Assembly (NCBI GenBank): GCA_963778185.1
Contig: CAVZTF010000003.1
Location: 248,001-312,000, forward strand
From: RPQJ01 sp963778185
Lineage (GTDB): Bacteria; Pseudomonadota; Gammaproteobacteria; Steroidobacterales; Steroidobacteraceae
Length of the DNA: 64,000 bases
Reading direction: 5' to 3'
The notes under the pieces: model-generated
What the model saw: only the letters and a program-made list of their open reading frames with translations
Database searches by the model: none
Told to the model about the DNA's origin: nothing
Made by a program: the position numbers and the translations under genes
Shown here: piece by piece, positions 15,395 through 24,471 of the stretch
Position numbering within the stretch: the first letter of the stretch is position 1
Layout of the letters: each line of letters opens with the position of its first letter

Positions 15395-18217
15395 CTATGC
15401 GAACCGCCTGGATTCACCGGGCCCGTCGACGTTGCCGGCGCAACGCGCGCAAAGCCCGGGGTGCGAAGCCACCGAGCCTACGTCCGCCCGCTTGTGCCAG
15501 CAACGGACGCACTTCGCCGCCTGCGAAGGCTGTACGTGCACCCACAAGCCGGACTGGGCCTCGGGACCCGCCGCCACCGCTTCCGCCGGGCGGGCCTCCG
15601 CTGCGTGGACAAGGGCCTCGGACGTGATGAGCACGAAGCGCAGCTCCTCGCCCAGCGGCTCGAGCGCCGCGCGCATCTCAGGACCGGCATAGAGGTCCAC
15701 GACGGCATCGAGCGGAGCCCCGATCTGCCCGGCCACTCTCAGCTTCTCCAGCTCACGCAGCACTGCGCCGCGCGCCTCGAGGATCCGGGGCCAGTCGAGG
15801 GTCGCGGTCCCCGGCGCCGCGGCGGGCAACTCGGCCCAGGTCGAGAGGAACACGGATTCCGCGCGGGTACCCGGCATGTGCCGCCAGACCTCCTCGGCGG
15901 TAAATGACAGGATCGGCGCGAGCCAGCGGACCATCGCTTCGGCGACCGCGTGCATCGCCGTCTGCGCCGAGCGCCGCGGCAGCCCACGGGCGGGAGTCGT
16001 GTAGAGGCGGTCCTTGATCACGTCGAGGTAGAAGCCGCCCAGGTCCACGACGCAGAAGTTGTGCACCTTCTGGTAGATCAGGTGGAACTCGTAGCCGCGG
16101 TACGCGGCGACGATCTCGTCCTGCAGTTCGCGCGTGCGGGCGAGCGCCCAGCGATCGAGCGCCACCATCTGGTCGGCCGGCACCGAATCACGCGCCGGGT
16201 CGAAGCCCGCCAGGTTGCCGAGCAGGAAGCGCGCGGTATTGCGGATGCGGCGGTAGGAATCCGCCATGCGTTTGAGGATCTCGTCCGACACGCTGATCTC
16301 GTTGGCGTAGTCGGTCGAGGCGACCCACAGCCGCAGGACGTCGGCGCCGAGCGTGCTGACCACCTTCTGTGGCGCCACCACGTTGCCGAGCGACTTCGAC
16401 ATCTTGCGGCCCTTCTCGTCCACCGTGAAGCCGTGCGTCAGCACGGCCTTGTACGGAGCGTGGCCCTTCTGTGCGACGCAGGTGAGCAGCGAGCTGTGGA
16501 ACCAGCCGCGATGCTGGTCGGAGCCCTCGAGGTAGAGGTCCGCCGGGTTCAGCACCTCGGGACGCATGCGCGTGACGGCGTGATGGGAGACTCCCGAGTC
16601 CACCCACACGTCCATGATGTCCGGCACCTTCTCGTAGTGTTCGGCCTCCTCGCCCAGCAGCTCGCGGGCGTCGAGGTCGAACCACGCATCGATGCCGCCC
16701 TGCTCGACGAGCGCCGCCACGCGATCGACGAGTTCCTGCGTGCGCGGGTGCAACTCGCCAGTGTGGCGGTGCGTGAAGAGCGCGAGCGGCACGCCCCAGC
16801 GCCGCTGTCGGGAGATGCACCAGTCCGGCCGGCCCTCGATCATGCTCCAGATGCGCTGCTCGCCCCAGTCGGGCATCCAGCGCACCTTGCGGATCTCCGC
16901 AAGCGCCGCGGCGCGCAGGCCCGCCTGCTCCATGCCGATGAACCACTGCGGCGTGGCGCGGAAGATCACCGGCGTCTTGTGGCGCCAGCAGTGCGGATAG
17001 CTGTGCACGAACGGCTCGTGATGCAGCAGGGTGCCCTTCCCGGCCAGCACCTCGACGACGTGCTTGTTCGCGTCGAACACTTTCTCGCCGGCGAAAATCG
17101 GCGTCGCAGGCAGGAAGCGCCCGTCGCCGCCGACGGGATTGTCGACGACCAGGCCGTAGCGCTGGCCGACGATGAAGTCCTCCTGGCCGTGGCCCGGCGC
17201 CGTGTGGACCGCGCCCGTGCCGCTCTCGAGCGTCACGTGCTCGCCGAGGATCACCGGCACCCGGCGATCGTAGAACGGGTGATGCAGCTGCAGGCCCTCG
17301 AGCGCCCCGCCCTTCACGCGCGCGACTTCACGCGTCCTCGTGGCGCCGGCGCGCTTCAGTACGGGATCCGCGAGCTCGGTCGCGAGCAGCAGCAACTCCG
17401 CGCCCGCCGCCGACTCCACCTCGAGCAGCGAATAATCGATCTCGGCGTGCAGCGCGACGGCCTGGTTCGCGGGCAGCGTCCAGGGCGTCGTGGTCCAGAT
17501 CACCACGCTGGAGGGTTCGTCCGGAGGACTGCCGAGCCCCAGGCGTCGAGCGAGATCCGCTGCATCGGCGACGGCGAAGCGCACGTCGATCGACGGCGAG
17601 GTGCGGTCCTCGTACTCGACTTCGGCTTCGGCCAGCGCGGACCGGCAGTCCATGCACCAGTGCACCGGCTTGAAGCCTTTGTAGAGGTGCCCATTGCGGA
17701 TGATCTGCGCGAAGGCGCGCAGCTGCTCCGCCTCGTAGCGCGGGGCCAGCGTGAGGTAGGGGTCCGCCCAGTCGCCCATGACGCCGAGGCGCACGAAATC
17801 CTTGCGCTGTACGTCCACCTGCTCGAGCGCGTAGTCGCGGCAGGCCTGGCGGAAGGACTTCGCGTCCAGCTGGCGCGTTTCCTTGCCGCCGGCCTTCTCG
17901 ACCTGGTGCTCGATCGGCAGCCCGTGGCAATCCCAGCCCGGGACGTACGGCGAGTCGTGCCCGTCGAGGCTGCGCGACTTGACGATGATGTCCTTCAGGA
18001 CCTTGTTGACCGCGTGGCCGATGTGGATCGCGCCGTTCGCGTACGGCGGCCCGTCGTGCAGGATGAACGGCGGCCGTCCCCTGGCGACCTCGCGCAACTT
18101 TTCGTAGATGCGGTTGCGCTCCCACCACTCGAGCATCTCGGGCTCGCGACGGGCGAGGTCGGCCTTCATCGGGAAGGCGGTGTCGGGCAGGTTGACGGTG
18201 TGCTTGTAGTCGGCCAT
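15395..18217 (-). CDS. ileS: Isoleucyl-tRNA synthetase
   Basis: This class I synthetase of 940 residues charges tRNA-Ile. HIGH is at 65-68 (NGAIHIGHAV), KMSKS is near residue 605 (GRKMSKSLGN), and the editing domain lies between. A C-terminal zinc ribbon (CVRCWH ... CARC) closes the protein, matching the bacterial type. The ATG at 18217 gives MADYKHTVNLPDTAFPMKAD, the normal N-terminus; the frame runs further upstream only through the 7-bp repeat array. It is followed directly by lspA. Confidence 0.97.
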   Translation of the reverse strand: MADYKHTVNLPDTAFPMKADLARREPEMLEWWERNRIYEKLREVARGRPPFILHDGPPYANGAIHIGHAVNKVLKDIIVKSRSLDGHDSPYVPGWDCHGLPIEHQVEKAGGKETRQLDAKSFRQACRDYALEQVDVQRKDFVRLGVMGDWADPYLTLAPRYEAEQLRAFAQIIRNGHLYKGFKPVHWCMDCRSALAEAEVEYEDRTSPSIDVRFAVADAADLARRLGLGSPPDEPSSVVIWTTTPWTLPANQAVALHAEIDYSLLEVESAAGAELLLLATELADPVLKRAGATRTREVARVKGGALEGLQLHHPFYDRRVPVILGEHVTLESGTGAVHTAPGHGQEDFIVGQRYGLVVDNPVGGDGRFLPATPIFAGEKVFDANKHVVEVLAGKGTLLHHEPFVHSYPHCWRHKTPVIFRATPQWFIGMEQAGLRAAALAEIRKVRWMPDWGEQRIWSMIEGRPDWCISRQRRWGVPLALFTHRHTGELHPRTQELVDRVAALVEQGGIDAWFDLDARELLGEEAEHYEKVPDIMDVWVDSGVSHHAVTRMRPEVLNPADLYLEGSDQHRGWFHSSLLTCVAQKGHAPYKAVLTHGFTVDEKGRKMSKSLGNVVAPQKVVSTLGADVLRLWVASTDYANEISVSDEILKRMADSYRRIRNTARFLLGNLAGFDPARDSVPADQMVALDRWALARTRELQDEIVAAYRGYEFHLIYQKVHNFCVVDLGGFYLDVIKDRLYTTPARGLPRRSAQTAMHAVAEAMVRWLAPILSFTAEEVWRHMPGTRAESVFLSTWAELPAAAPGTATLDWPRILEARGAVLRELEKLRVAGQIGAPLDAVVDLYAGPEMRAALEPLGEELRFVLITSEALVHAAEARPAEAVAAGPEAQSGLWVHVQPSQAAKCVRCWHKRADVGSVASHPGLCARCAGNVDGPGESRRFA

Positions 18218-18265
18218 GGAGGTGCGGGGACGGCGGGAACCGGAAAGTGTAGCAAATGGAGGAAT

Positions 18266-18447
18266 GGCTGTAGGCGGTGGGCTGGAGGCCGAAGGCTGAA
18301 GGCTGGAGGCTGTGGGCTGAAGGCCGAAGGCTGAAGGCTGAAGGCTGAAGGCTGGAGGCTGGAGGCTGTGGGCTGTGGGTCGGAACCGGAGCGCCATGGC
18401 AGACGCTCTTGCTCCGACCCACAGCCTCCAGCCCTCAGCCTTCAGCC
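18266..18447. repeat. 7-bp tandem repeat element with inverted arm and hairpin core
   Basis: On the plus strand, sixteen tandem 7-mers of form GGCTGNN (mostly GGCTGAA, GGCTGGA, GGCTGTG, with a few variants) run from 18266 to 18377. A core follows whose ends GGGTCGGA (18377-18384) and TCCGACCC (18413-18420) pair. Inside it GGAGCG (18388-18393) pairs with CGCTCT (18404-18409), the first pair being G-T. Then come four 7-mers in reverse orientation (18420-18447). The perfect inverted match spans 14 bp (18371-18384 with 18413-18426). The last reversed unit supplies the Gly codon and TGA stop of ribF. The array sits between ileS and ribF and looks like an inserted or expanded repetitive element. 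Confidence 0.9.
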
Positions 18448-19374
18448 TCTTCTCTCCAGCACTTGCCTCGCTTCCGCCGCATCCCGGTGCATCTGCTCGA
18501 CCAGGGCATCGAGCGATTCGAATCGCTTCTCGTCACGCAGCCGCCGCACGAAGTCCACGCTAAGGTACCGGCCGTAGATGTCACGGTCGAAATCGAAGAT
18601 GTGCACTTCGAGCAGCGGCTCGGTGCCGTTGATGGTCGGCCGAGTGCCGAGACTGACCACGGCCGGGTGATCGACGAGCCCGGCCCCGCTGACCCGCACC
18701 GCGAACACGCCCCACAGCGGCACCACCTTGCGGTGCAGCGCGAGATTGGCGGTCGGGTAGCCCAACCGGCGGCCGAGCTGCTGGCCGCGGCGCACGCGGC
18801 CGGCCATCCGGTAGGGCCGTCCGAGCAGGTGCTGCGCGCGATCCAGGTCGCCACGGCCAAGCGCCTCGCGCACCAGCGAGCTGCTGACCCGCTCCCCGTC
18901 GATGAGGAAACGACCGACCTCCTCGACGCCGAACCCGTGGACGTGGCCGGCCTCGCGCAGGGTCTCGACGTCGCCCTCGCGATTGCGCGCGAAGTGAAAA
19001 TCGTGGCCGACGACGATGTGGCGCATCCCCAGTCCGCCCACGAACAGCCGGTCGACCACTTCGGCCGCACTGATGTTGCGCAGGCGCTCGTCGAACCGCA
19101 TCACGACCAGACGGTCGACGCCGTAAACGGCGAGCGCGTCGATCTTCTCGCGCAGGCGCATCAGCCGCGGCGGCGCGGCGGCGCCCTCGAAGAACTCCCG
19201 CGGCGTGGGCTCCAGGGTAATCACCGTCGCCGGCAGCCCCAATGAGCGCGCCCGCTCGCGGACGACCGCCAGCATGTGCTGGTGACCGCGGTGCACTCCG
19301 TCGTAGTTGCCGACCGTCACCACGCTGCCGCGGTGTCGCTCGCGCAAGTTGTACATTCCACGGACCAGTTCCAT
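18442..19374 (-). CDS. ribF: Bifunctional riboflavin kinase / FAD synthetase RibF
   Basis: This enzyme converts riboflavin to FMN and then FAD (310 residues). The N-terminal adenylyltransferase domain has VGNYDGVHRGHQHML, and the C-terminal kinase domain has GYPTANLALH and TRPTINGTEPLLEVHIFDFD. The ATG at 19374 gives MELVRGMYNL, matching the family start; a TTG six codons upstream is less likely. The stop codon lies inside the 7-bp repeat element, so the last codons (GGC TGA) come from a repeat unit. It follows murJ by 14 bp. Confidence 0.95.
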   Translation of the reverse strand: MELVRGMYNLRERHRGSVVTVGNYDGVHRGHQHMLAVVRERARSLGLPATVITLEPTPREFFEGAAAPPRLMRLREKIDALAVYGVDRLVVMRFDERLRNISAAEVVDRLFVGGLGMRHIVVGHDFHFARNREGDVETLREAGHVHGFGVEEVGRFLIDGERVSSSLVREALGRGDLDRAQHLLGRPYRMAGRVRRGQQLGRRLGYPTANLALHRKVVPLWGVFAVRVSGAGLVDHPAVVSLGTRPTINGTEPLLEVHIFDFDRDIYGRYLSVDFVRRLRDEKRFESLDALVEQMHRDAAEARQVLERRG

Positions 19375-19388
19375 CGCGGGTGCCGCCT

Positions 19389-20960
19389 TCAACTCCTGGA
19401 GGCCTTAACACGCAGGTCGCCGGCCCGCATGCCGAGCACGTACAGCGTGCCGAAGTAGATGCCGGCTCCGCCGACGACCAGCAGGGTCATCCACTGCGCG
19501 CGCTGCCAGGCACCCATCTCGAGCCAACGCTGCGTCTCGCCGCCGAACCACAACAGGAACGCCACCATCAGCGCGTTCCCGGCGACGACCTGCAGCCAGA
19601 CCCTCCGCCAGCCCGGCGCGTGATGCAGGACGCCCTGCTTGCGCAGCCCGCGATAGAGCATCGTGGAGTTGTACCAGGCCCCGATGCCGTTGTTCAGCGC
19701 AAGCAAGGCGTGCAGCCCCGGCCCGTCGTGCGTCAGCGCGAGCGGCAGCACGACCACCAGGTTGAGGCCCATGTTCAGGCCGAGCGACCGGATGCCGATG
19801 CGCACCGGCGTGCGGGTGTCCTGCCGAGCGAAATAGCCGGGGGCCAGCACCTTGACCATGCTGAACGCGAGCAGTCCGGACGAGTAGGCCATCAGCGCGA
19901 GCGACGCCATGCGCACGTCGTGCGCGTCGAACTTGCCGTAGTGAAAGATCGTGACGGTCAACGGGCCCGCGAGCACGATGAGCGCGAGCGTCGCCGGCAG
20001 CACCACCACGACGGTCAGCCGGATCGCCCAGTCGAGCGTCGCGGTAAAGCGCTCGGGGGAGGCCGCCGAATGGTGCGCCGCCAGGCCCGGCAGGATCACG
20101 GTCGCCAGCGCAATGCTGAAGACACCGAGCGGAAACTCGACAAGCCGGTCCGCGTAGTAAAGCCACGCAATGCTGCCCGTGGCCAGGAACGACGCGATGA
20201 GCGTGTCGAGCAGCAGCGCCACCTGCGACACGGACGAGCCGAAGATCGCCGGCAGCATGAGTCGGCCGATCTTCCGCACGCCTTCGTGGCCCCAGTGCCA
20301 GCGCGGGCGGCGCAGCAGGCCGAGTTTAAGCATCGCCGGCACCTGGAACGCCAGCTGCGCCAGCCCGGCCACGAACACACCGATTGCGAGCACCACGCCC
20401 GGCTTGTCGAAGCGGGGCGCGATCCACGCCGCGAACACGATCATGACCAGGTTCATGACCGTGGAGGTGGTCGCCGGGATCGCGAACCGCCCGTAGCTGT
20501 TCAGCACCCCCGCCGCGAGCGCCGCGAGCGAGATGAACAGCAGGTACGGAAAGGTCCAGCGGAGCATCTCGACCGTGAGGTCGAACTTGCCCTCGTCCGC
20601 GTGGAAGCCGGGCGCGAAGAGCAGCACGAGCAGCGGCGCCGCGACCACACCGACGATCGTGACCACCGACAGGAACCAGGCCAGGGTGCCCGCCGCCCCG
20701 TCGACCAGTTCCCGCACCTCGTCGTGCGGGCGCTGCACCTTGTACTCCGACACCACCGGCACGAAGGCCTGCGAGAACGCGCCCTCGGCGAACAGCCGGC
20801 GCAGGAAGTTGGGGATCTTGAAGGCGACGAGGAACGCGTCCATCAGGACGCCCGCGCCGAACATGCGCGAATAGACCATGTCCCGCAGGAGCCCGGTCAC
20901 CCGCGAAACCAGGGTGAAGGCGCCGACGATGCTGGTGCTGCGGAAGAAGCCGCCGCTCAA
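19389..20960 (-). CDS. murJ: Lipid II flippase MurJ
   Basis: This 523-residue MOP-superfamily flippase moves lipid II across the inner membrane for peptidoglycan synthesis. About 14 hydrophobic segments are seen, with the N-terminal signature FTLVSRVTGLLRDMVYSRMFG and FKIPNFLRRLFAEGAFSQAF. The best start is TTG at 20960, with GAGG eight bases upstream; no in-frame ATG lies nearby. This TTG overlaps the TGA of a 17-codon upstream reading frame (TTGA). Followed by ribF, ileS, lspA and ispH. Divergent from rpsT. Confidence 0.94.
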   Translation of the reverse strand: MSGGFFRSTSIVGAFTLVSRVTGLLRDMVYSRMFGAGVLMDAFLVAFKIPNFLRRLFAEGAFSQAFVPVVSEYKVQRPHDEVRELVDGAAGTLAWFLSVVTIVGVVAAPLLVLLFAPGFHADEGKFDLTVEMLRWTFPYLLFISLAALAAGVLNSYGRFAIPATTSTVMNLVMIVFAAWIAPRFDKPGVVLAIGVFVAGLAQLAFQVPAMLKLGLLRRPRWHWGHEGVRKIGRLMLPAIFGSSVSQVALLLDTLIASFLATGSIAWLYYADRLVEFPLGVFSIALATVILPGLAAHHSAASPERFTATLDWAIRLTVVVVLPATLALIVLAGPLTVTIFHYGKFDAHDVRMASLALMAYSSGLLAFSMVKVLAPGYFARQDTRTPVRIGIRSLGLNMGLNLVVVLPLALTHDGPGLHALLALNNGIGAWYNSTMLYRGLRKQGVLHHAPGWRRVWLQVVAGNALMVAFLLWFGGETQRWLEMGAWQRAQWMTLLVVGGAGIYFGTLYVLGMRAGDLRVKASRS

Positions 20961-21010
20961 GCGGAAGCCTCGTTGGACAGCGGGAAACGGGCGGCCGGGG
21001 GGTTCGACAT
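20957..21010 (-). CDS. Possible 17-residue leader peptide before murJ
   Basis: An ATG at 21010 opens MSNPPAARFPLSNEASA and stops at a TGA that overlaps the murJ TTG start as TTGA. No Shine-Dalgarno is evident. A TATAGT hexamer at 21020-21025 would place transcription start two or three bases before the ATG, so the message may be nearly leaderless. Some MurJ proteins begin MSN, so the frame could instead be the real N-terminus shifted by an indel. Function unproven. Confidence 0.3.
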   Translation of the reverse strand: MSNPPAARFPLSNEASA

Positions 21011-21081
21011 GCGGGGCGAACTATAGCGGACCCCGGGGCGCCCTACCCGCCGGCCGGCAAGGGCCCGCGCCTCCGCGAACC

Positions 21082-21110
21082 TTGACCTTGCACGGCCTTG
21101 CCGCCAGAAT
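21082..21110 (+). promoter_or_regulatory. Probable sigma-70 promoter of rpsT
   Basis: TTGACC at 21082-21087 and CAGAAT at 21105-21110 are separated by 17 bp, and lie about 60 bp before the rpsT start. Spacing and sequence fit a housekeeping promoter; there is no direct evidence of use. Confidence 0.5.
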
Positions 21111-21171
21111 ACGCGGCTCTTTTGATCGACCCGCAGGCCCCGACCGGGCCCGCAAGCAGGAGACCGATTCC

Positions 21172-21441
21172 GTGGCGAACATCAAGTCCGCAGAGAAGCG
21201 CGCCAAGCAGGCCGTCAAGCGTCGTGCCCACAACATGGCTGCCCGCTCCAAGCTGCGCAGCTCGATCAAGAAAGTATTGAATGCCGTCGGCGCCGGGGAC
21301 AAGACCGAGGCGGCGGCCGCGCTCAAGTCCGCCCAGCCGATCATCGACACCATGGTCTCGAAGGGCATCATCCACCGCAACAAGGCGGCGCGTCACAAGC
21401 GCGAGCTGAATTCGAAGGTGAAGGCGCTGGCTGCCAAGTAG
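21172..21441 (+). CDS. rpsT: 30S ribosomal protein S20
   Basis: This 89-residue basic protein binds 16S rRNA early in 30S assembly. The sequence ANIKSAEKRAKQAVKRRAHN and the C-terminal IIHRNKAARHKRELNSKVKA are diagnostic. It uses a GTG start at 21172 with CAGGAGA eight bases upstream; a rare start codon is common for rpsT and links to its autoregulation in E. coli. It is a single-gene unit divergent from murJ and closed by a clear terminator. Confidence 0.97.
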   Translation: MANIKSAEKRAKQAVKRRAHNMAARSKLRSSIKKVLNAVGAGDKTEAAAALKSAQPIIDTMVSKGIIHRNKAARHKRELNSKVKALAAK

Positions 21442-21464
21442 GCGCCCCGCCCCGCTCGTCGAAG

Positions 21465-21488
21465 AAGCCGGCCTCGCGCCGGCTTTTT
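21465..21488 (+). terminator. Rho-independent terminator of rpsT
   Basis: An eight-base-pair stem (AAGCCGGC / GCCGGCTT, loop CTCGC) runs directly into five T residues (two from the stem end). It abuts the stop of the convergent TPR gene at 21488. Confidence 0.85.
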
Positions 21489-23305
21489 CATTTCCGCGGC
21501 GCGGACGCCGGCAAGCTCGCCAGCCGCTCGATCGCCCGGGCCCGCTGCGGATAGTCCCGGCCGTCGTCGAGCGCCTCCTCGAATGCCTTGCGCGCGCTCG
21601 CGATCTCCCCGACCGCAAGCTCCAGCTCGCCGAGCCGATGCCAGGTTCCGGGCTCCGTCATGCCACCCACCGTCGTCGATAACTCGCGATAGGCCGCAAG
21701 GGCCTCCGCCGTGCGCCCGAGCCTGTGCAGCAGGTCAGCGCGCGTGTCGAGCAGACGCCCTCGCAGAAGGTAAGGAGGCCGGCGGCGCAGGCCGTCCTCC
21801 GCAAGCCGCAGCGCGTCTTCGTATTGCGCGCGGGGGCCGGCCGCGGCGATCGTGGCCGCGAGCTGGTTCAGGAGGCGCGGATCGCCCGGCATCCCCTGCA
21901 ACGCCGCGCGATATTCCTGCATCGCCTCCGCCGGCCGCCCCAGGGCGTTGTACAGGTCCCCAGACGTCATCCGCAGCCGCGGCAGGTCTGGGGCCAAAGG
22001 CAAGGCTCGCTGCATGGCGCGGACCGCACCGTCGCGATCGCCCAGCCGCACCGCAATTTCGGCCGCCTGGACCGCCGGTCCGACGAGGTCCGCCGCAGTT
22101 GCGTCGCCCGCAAGCTGGGCGGTCCTGGACGCTGCCGCCTGCAGCTCGCCGGACGCCACCAGCGCCCGAATGGCCGTCATCCCGGCCAGCGGGCCCGCCG
22201 TCCCGGGCTTCGACTGAGTGGCCAGCCAATCGAGCGCGGCCTGGGGTGACCACGCCTGCAGCAGCAGGCTGGCCGCCGCAATGCGGCCGGCGACCGGCGC
22301 TGGGCCGATCTCGGCCAGGATGGCCACGGGCGGCTCGGCACGCTCGAGGTCCGGGTACAAGCTTGCAGCGACTGCGCGTGACGTGGCTGCCACGAGCGGT
22401 GTCGACGTGTTGCCTCGCGCCAGCAGGTCCACGAGGCCAACCAGCGGATCGTCCGCATTCTGCCGCACCGCACCCGCCACGGCTGCGCGCGCCTCGGCCC
22501 TGTGACCGAGCAGCAGTGCCGTCGCCGCTTCGGCGATGTAAGGCGCGGGATCACGCGCCTCGATGGATCGCGCCCGCACGAACCATTCCCGTGCGCCCGC
22601 AAAGTCGCCCCTCGCCAGTTGCAGCAGCCCCCGATTGAGCGCAGCCATGCCGTGTCGCGGATTGCGGTCGAGCAGTGCATCGAGCTGCGCCTCGGCCTCG
22701 CCCAGGCGGCCCTGGAACATGCGTGCGCGAGCGAGCGCGAACCGTGCGTGTTCGTCCGCCGGCCTCGACTTCAGCAGGCGTTCGCACGCGGCAACGACCT
22801 TGGCGTGGTCCCCGGTCAGGGAGGCGATCTGGGCCTGGTCCCTGGCGACCAGTGGGTCGCCGGGCAGTCGCCGTGCCAGCTCGTCCAGGCCGGCAAGCGC
22901 CGCATCGAGCCGGCGCTGCCTGGCTGCGATGTTGGCCAGGAAATACGCCGCCTGCGCAGTGCGGAGCGTCGGCGGTATCGACGCCAGGTGCTGCCCGGCG
23001 CGATACAACCTCCGGTCGCGCAGGTAGAGGCCCGCCATGGTTTCGCGCAGGGTCGCCGTAAGAACAGGCTGCACGGCGTCGAGCGCCCGCAGGCGTCTCA
23101 GGACGCCCTCGTCGTCAACCTGCCGAAACATCGCAAGCAGCTCGAGCTCGAGCTGCCGCAGCGCCTCGGGATGCTGCGCGGCGCCGCTGGCGACCTCATC
23201 CGCGCCCGGCAGGTCGACGACATCGCGAAGCGTGGCGGCCCCGGGTGCGGAGGAAACGACGCACAGGCCGACCAGCAGCAGACCCCGTGCGCGGGCGCGT
23301 GCCAC
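21488..23305 (-). CDS. Exported tetratricopeptide repeat protein
   Basis: This 605-residue protein has a short signal peptide (ARGLLLVGLCVVSSAPGAA) and then degenerate TPR units, for example the blocks at LLKSRPADEHARFALARARM and YNALGRPAEAMQEYRAAL. The start is GTG at 23305. It lies 10 bp downstream of obgE on the same strand, so it may be read through from rplU-rpmA-obgE. TPR arrays serve as protein scaffolds; no partner or enzymatic domain is visible. It is distinct from the two larger TPR proteins of the riboswitch operon. Confidence 0.75.
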   Translation of the reverse strand: MARARARGLLLVGLCVVSSAPGAATLRDVVDLPGADEVASGAAQHPEALRQLELELLAMFRQVDDEGVLRRLRALDAVQPVLTATLRETMAGLYLRDRRLYRAGQHLASIPPTLRTAQAAYFLANIAARQRRLDAALAGLDELARRLPGDPLVARDQAQIASLTGDHAKVVAACERLLKSRPADEHARFALARARMFQGRLGEAEAQLDALLDRNPRHGMAALNRGLLQLARGDFAGAREWFVRARSIEARDPAPYIAEAATALLLGHRAEARAAVAGAVRQNADDPLVGLVDLLARGNTSTPLVAATSRAVAASLYPDLERAEPPVAILAEIGPAPVAGRIAAASLLLQAWSPQAALDWLATQSKPGTAGPLAGMTAIRALVASGELQAAASRTAQLAGDATAADLVGPAVQAAEIAVRLGDRDGAVRAMQRALPLAPDLPRLRMTSGDLYNALGRPAEAMQEYRAALQGMPGDPRLLNQLAATIAAAGPRAQYEDALRLAEDGLRRRPPYLLRGRLLDTRADLLHRLGRTAEALAAYRELSTTVGGMTEPGTWHRLGELELAVGEIASARKAFEEALDDGRDYPQRARAIERLASLPASAPRK

Positions 23306-23315
23306 CGGGTGGCCT

Positions 23316-24362
23316 CTAGTCCAGCGCGGACTCGGCCGGCGGCGGCTCGGCCGCGACCTCGTCCAGGCGCCGCATCACGGCCTGGCAGAGCTCCTGTGTT
23401 CCCTGGCGTGTGGCGCCGGACATCCGGAACACAGGCCCTTTCCAGCGCATGCGCCGCACGATTTCATTGCAGCGCTTCTGCGCATCGGCGGGCGGCAGCA
23501 GGTCGATCTTGTTCAGCACCAGCCAGCGCTCGCGCGTCGCGAGCTCCGGGCTGAATTTCTTCAGCTCGGCGGCGATTGCACGGGCGTCCTTCACCGGGTC
23601 CGACTCCGGGTCCGGCGGTGCGATGTCCACGAGGTGCAGCAGCAGCCGCGTCCGCTGCAGGTGCTTGAGGAACCGGATGCCGAGCCCGGCACCCTCTGCC
23701 GCGCCTTCGATCAGGCCCGGGATGTCCGCCATCACGAAACTCTTGTGCTCGCCCACGTACACAACGCCGAGGTTCGGGTGCAGCGTGGTGAAAGGATAGT
23801 CGGCGATCCGCGGCCTTGCGGCCGACACCACGCTGATCAGCGTCGACTTGCCGGCGTTCGGCAGGCCGAGCAATCCCACGTCCGCGATGAGCTTGAGCTC
23901 GAGCCTGAGCTCGCGCTTCTCGCCCGGGAAACCGGGCGTGGCCTTGCGTGGCGTTCGGTTGGTGCTGCTCTTGAAATGCTGGTTGCCGAGGCCACCCCGG
24001 CCTCCCCGCGCCACCAGGATGCGGGCGCCCTCGTGGTCGAGGTCGCCCAGGGTCTCCTCGGTAGCTACCTCGTAGACGACCGTGCCGACGGGCACCATGA
24101 CCTCGAGGTCGGGCCCGCCCTTGCCGCTGCAGTCGGCGCTGCCGCCCGGCTCGCCGTTCACTGCCTTGAAGGTGCGCTGGTAACGGAAATCCGCCAGCGT
24201 GTTGAGTCCCTGTTTCGCGACGAGGTAGATGCTGCCGCCGATGCCGCCGTCGCCGCCGTCCGGACCGCCGAACGGGATGAACTTCTCGCGGCGGAAGCTC
24301 ACCATGCCGCGGCCGCCGTTTCCGGCGTTGACCTTGATCGTGGCTTCGTCGACGAACTTCAT
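23316..24362 (-). CDS. obgE: Obg GTPase
   Basis: This essential 348-residue GTPase associates with the large ribosomal subunit and links ribosome assembly to growth control. The glycine-rich Obg fold is at residues 1-158, then the G domain with G1 GLPNAGKST (166-174), G3 DIPG and G4 NKID. It ends soon after the G domain with a short acidic tail. It lies downstream of rplU and rpmA in the conserved rplU-rpmA-obg order, with a hairpin between rpmA and obgE. Confidence 0.97.
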   Translation of the reverse strand: MKFVDEATIKVNAGNGGRGMVSFRREKFIPFGGPDGGDGGIGGSIYLVAKQGLNTLADFRYQRTFKAVNGEPGGSADCSGKGGPDLEVMVPVGTVVYEVATEETLGDLDHEGARILVARGGRGGLGNQHFKSSTNRTPRKATPGFPGEKRELRLELKLIADVGLLGLPNAGKSTLISVVSAARPRIADYPFTTLHPNLGVVYVGEHKSFVMADIPGLIEGAAEGAGLGIRFLKHLQRTRLLLHLVDIAPPDPESDPVKDARAIAAELKKFSPELATRERWLVLNKIDLLPPADAQKRCNEIVRRMRWKGPVFRMSGATRQGTQELCQAVMRRLDEVAAEPPPAESALD

Positions 24363-24422
24363 TGGGACGGGGTCAGGGGTTGAGGATTGCAGGATAGTGC
24401 CGAGGAAGGCCCCGGAAACGCA

Positions 24423-24447
24423 AAGGCCCCGGGAGTGCCGGGGCCTT
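24423..24447 (-). terminator. Terminator-like hairpin between rpmA and obgE
   Basis: A ten-base-pair stem (AAGGCCCCGG / CCGGGGCCTT) with a five-base loop, 24 bases after the rpmA stop. On the minus strand it is followed by TTTGCGTTTCC, so the T-run is weak and partial read-through to obgE is likely. The same stem sequence recurs at 29571-29600. Confidence 0.6.
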
Positions 24448-24471
24448 GCGGGTGCGCGGAGGCGCGCCGGA

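Noticed and set aside
18217..18397. Longer ileS start through the repeat array
   Set aside because: The added N-terminus is just the repeat translated (SLQPSAF-type), and the normal IleS start MADYKHTVNL is at 18217.
18266..18447. CRISPR array
   Set aside because: The units are contiguous 7-mers without spacers, and no cas genes are present.
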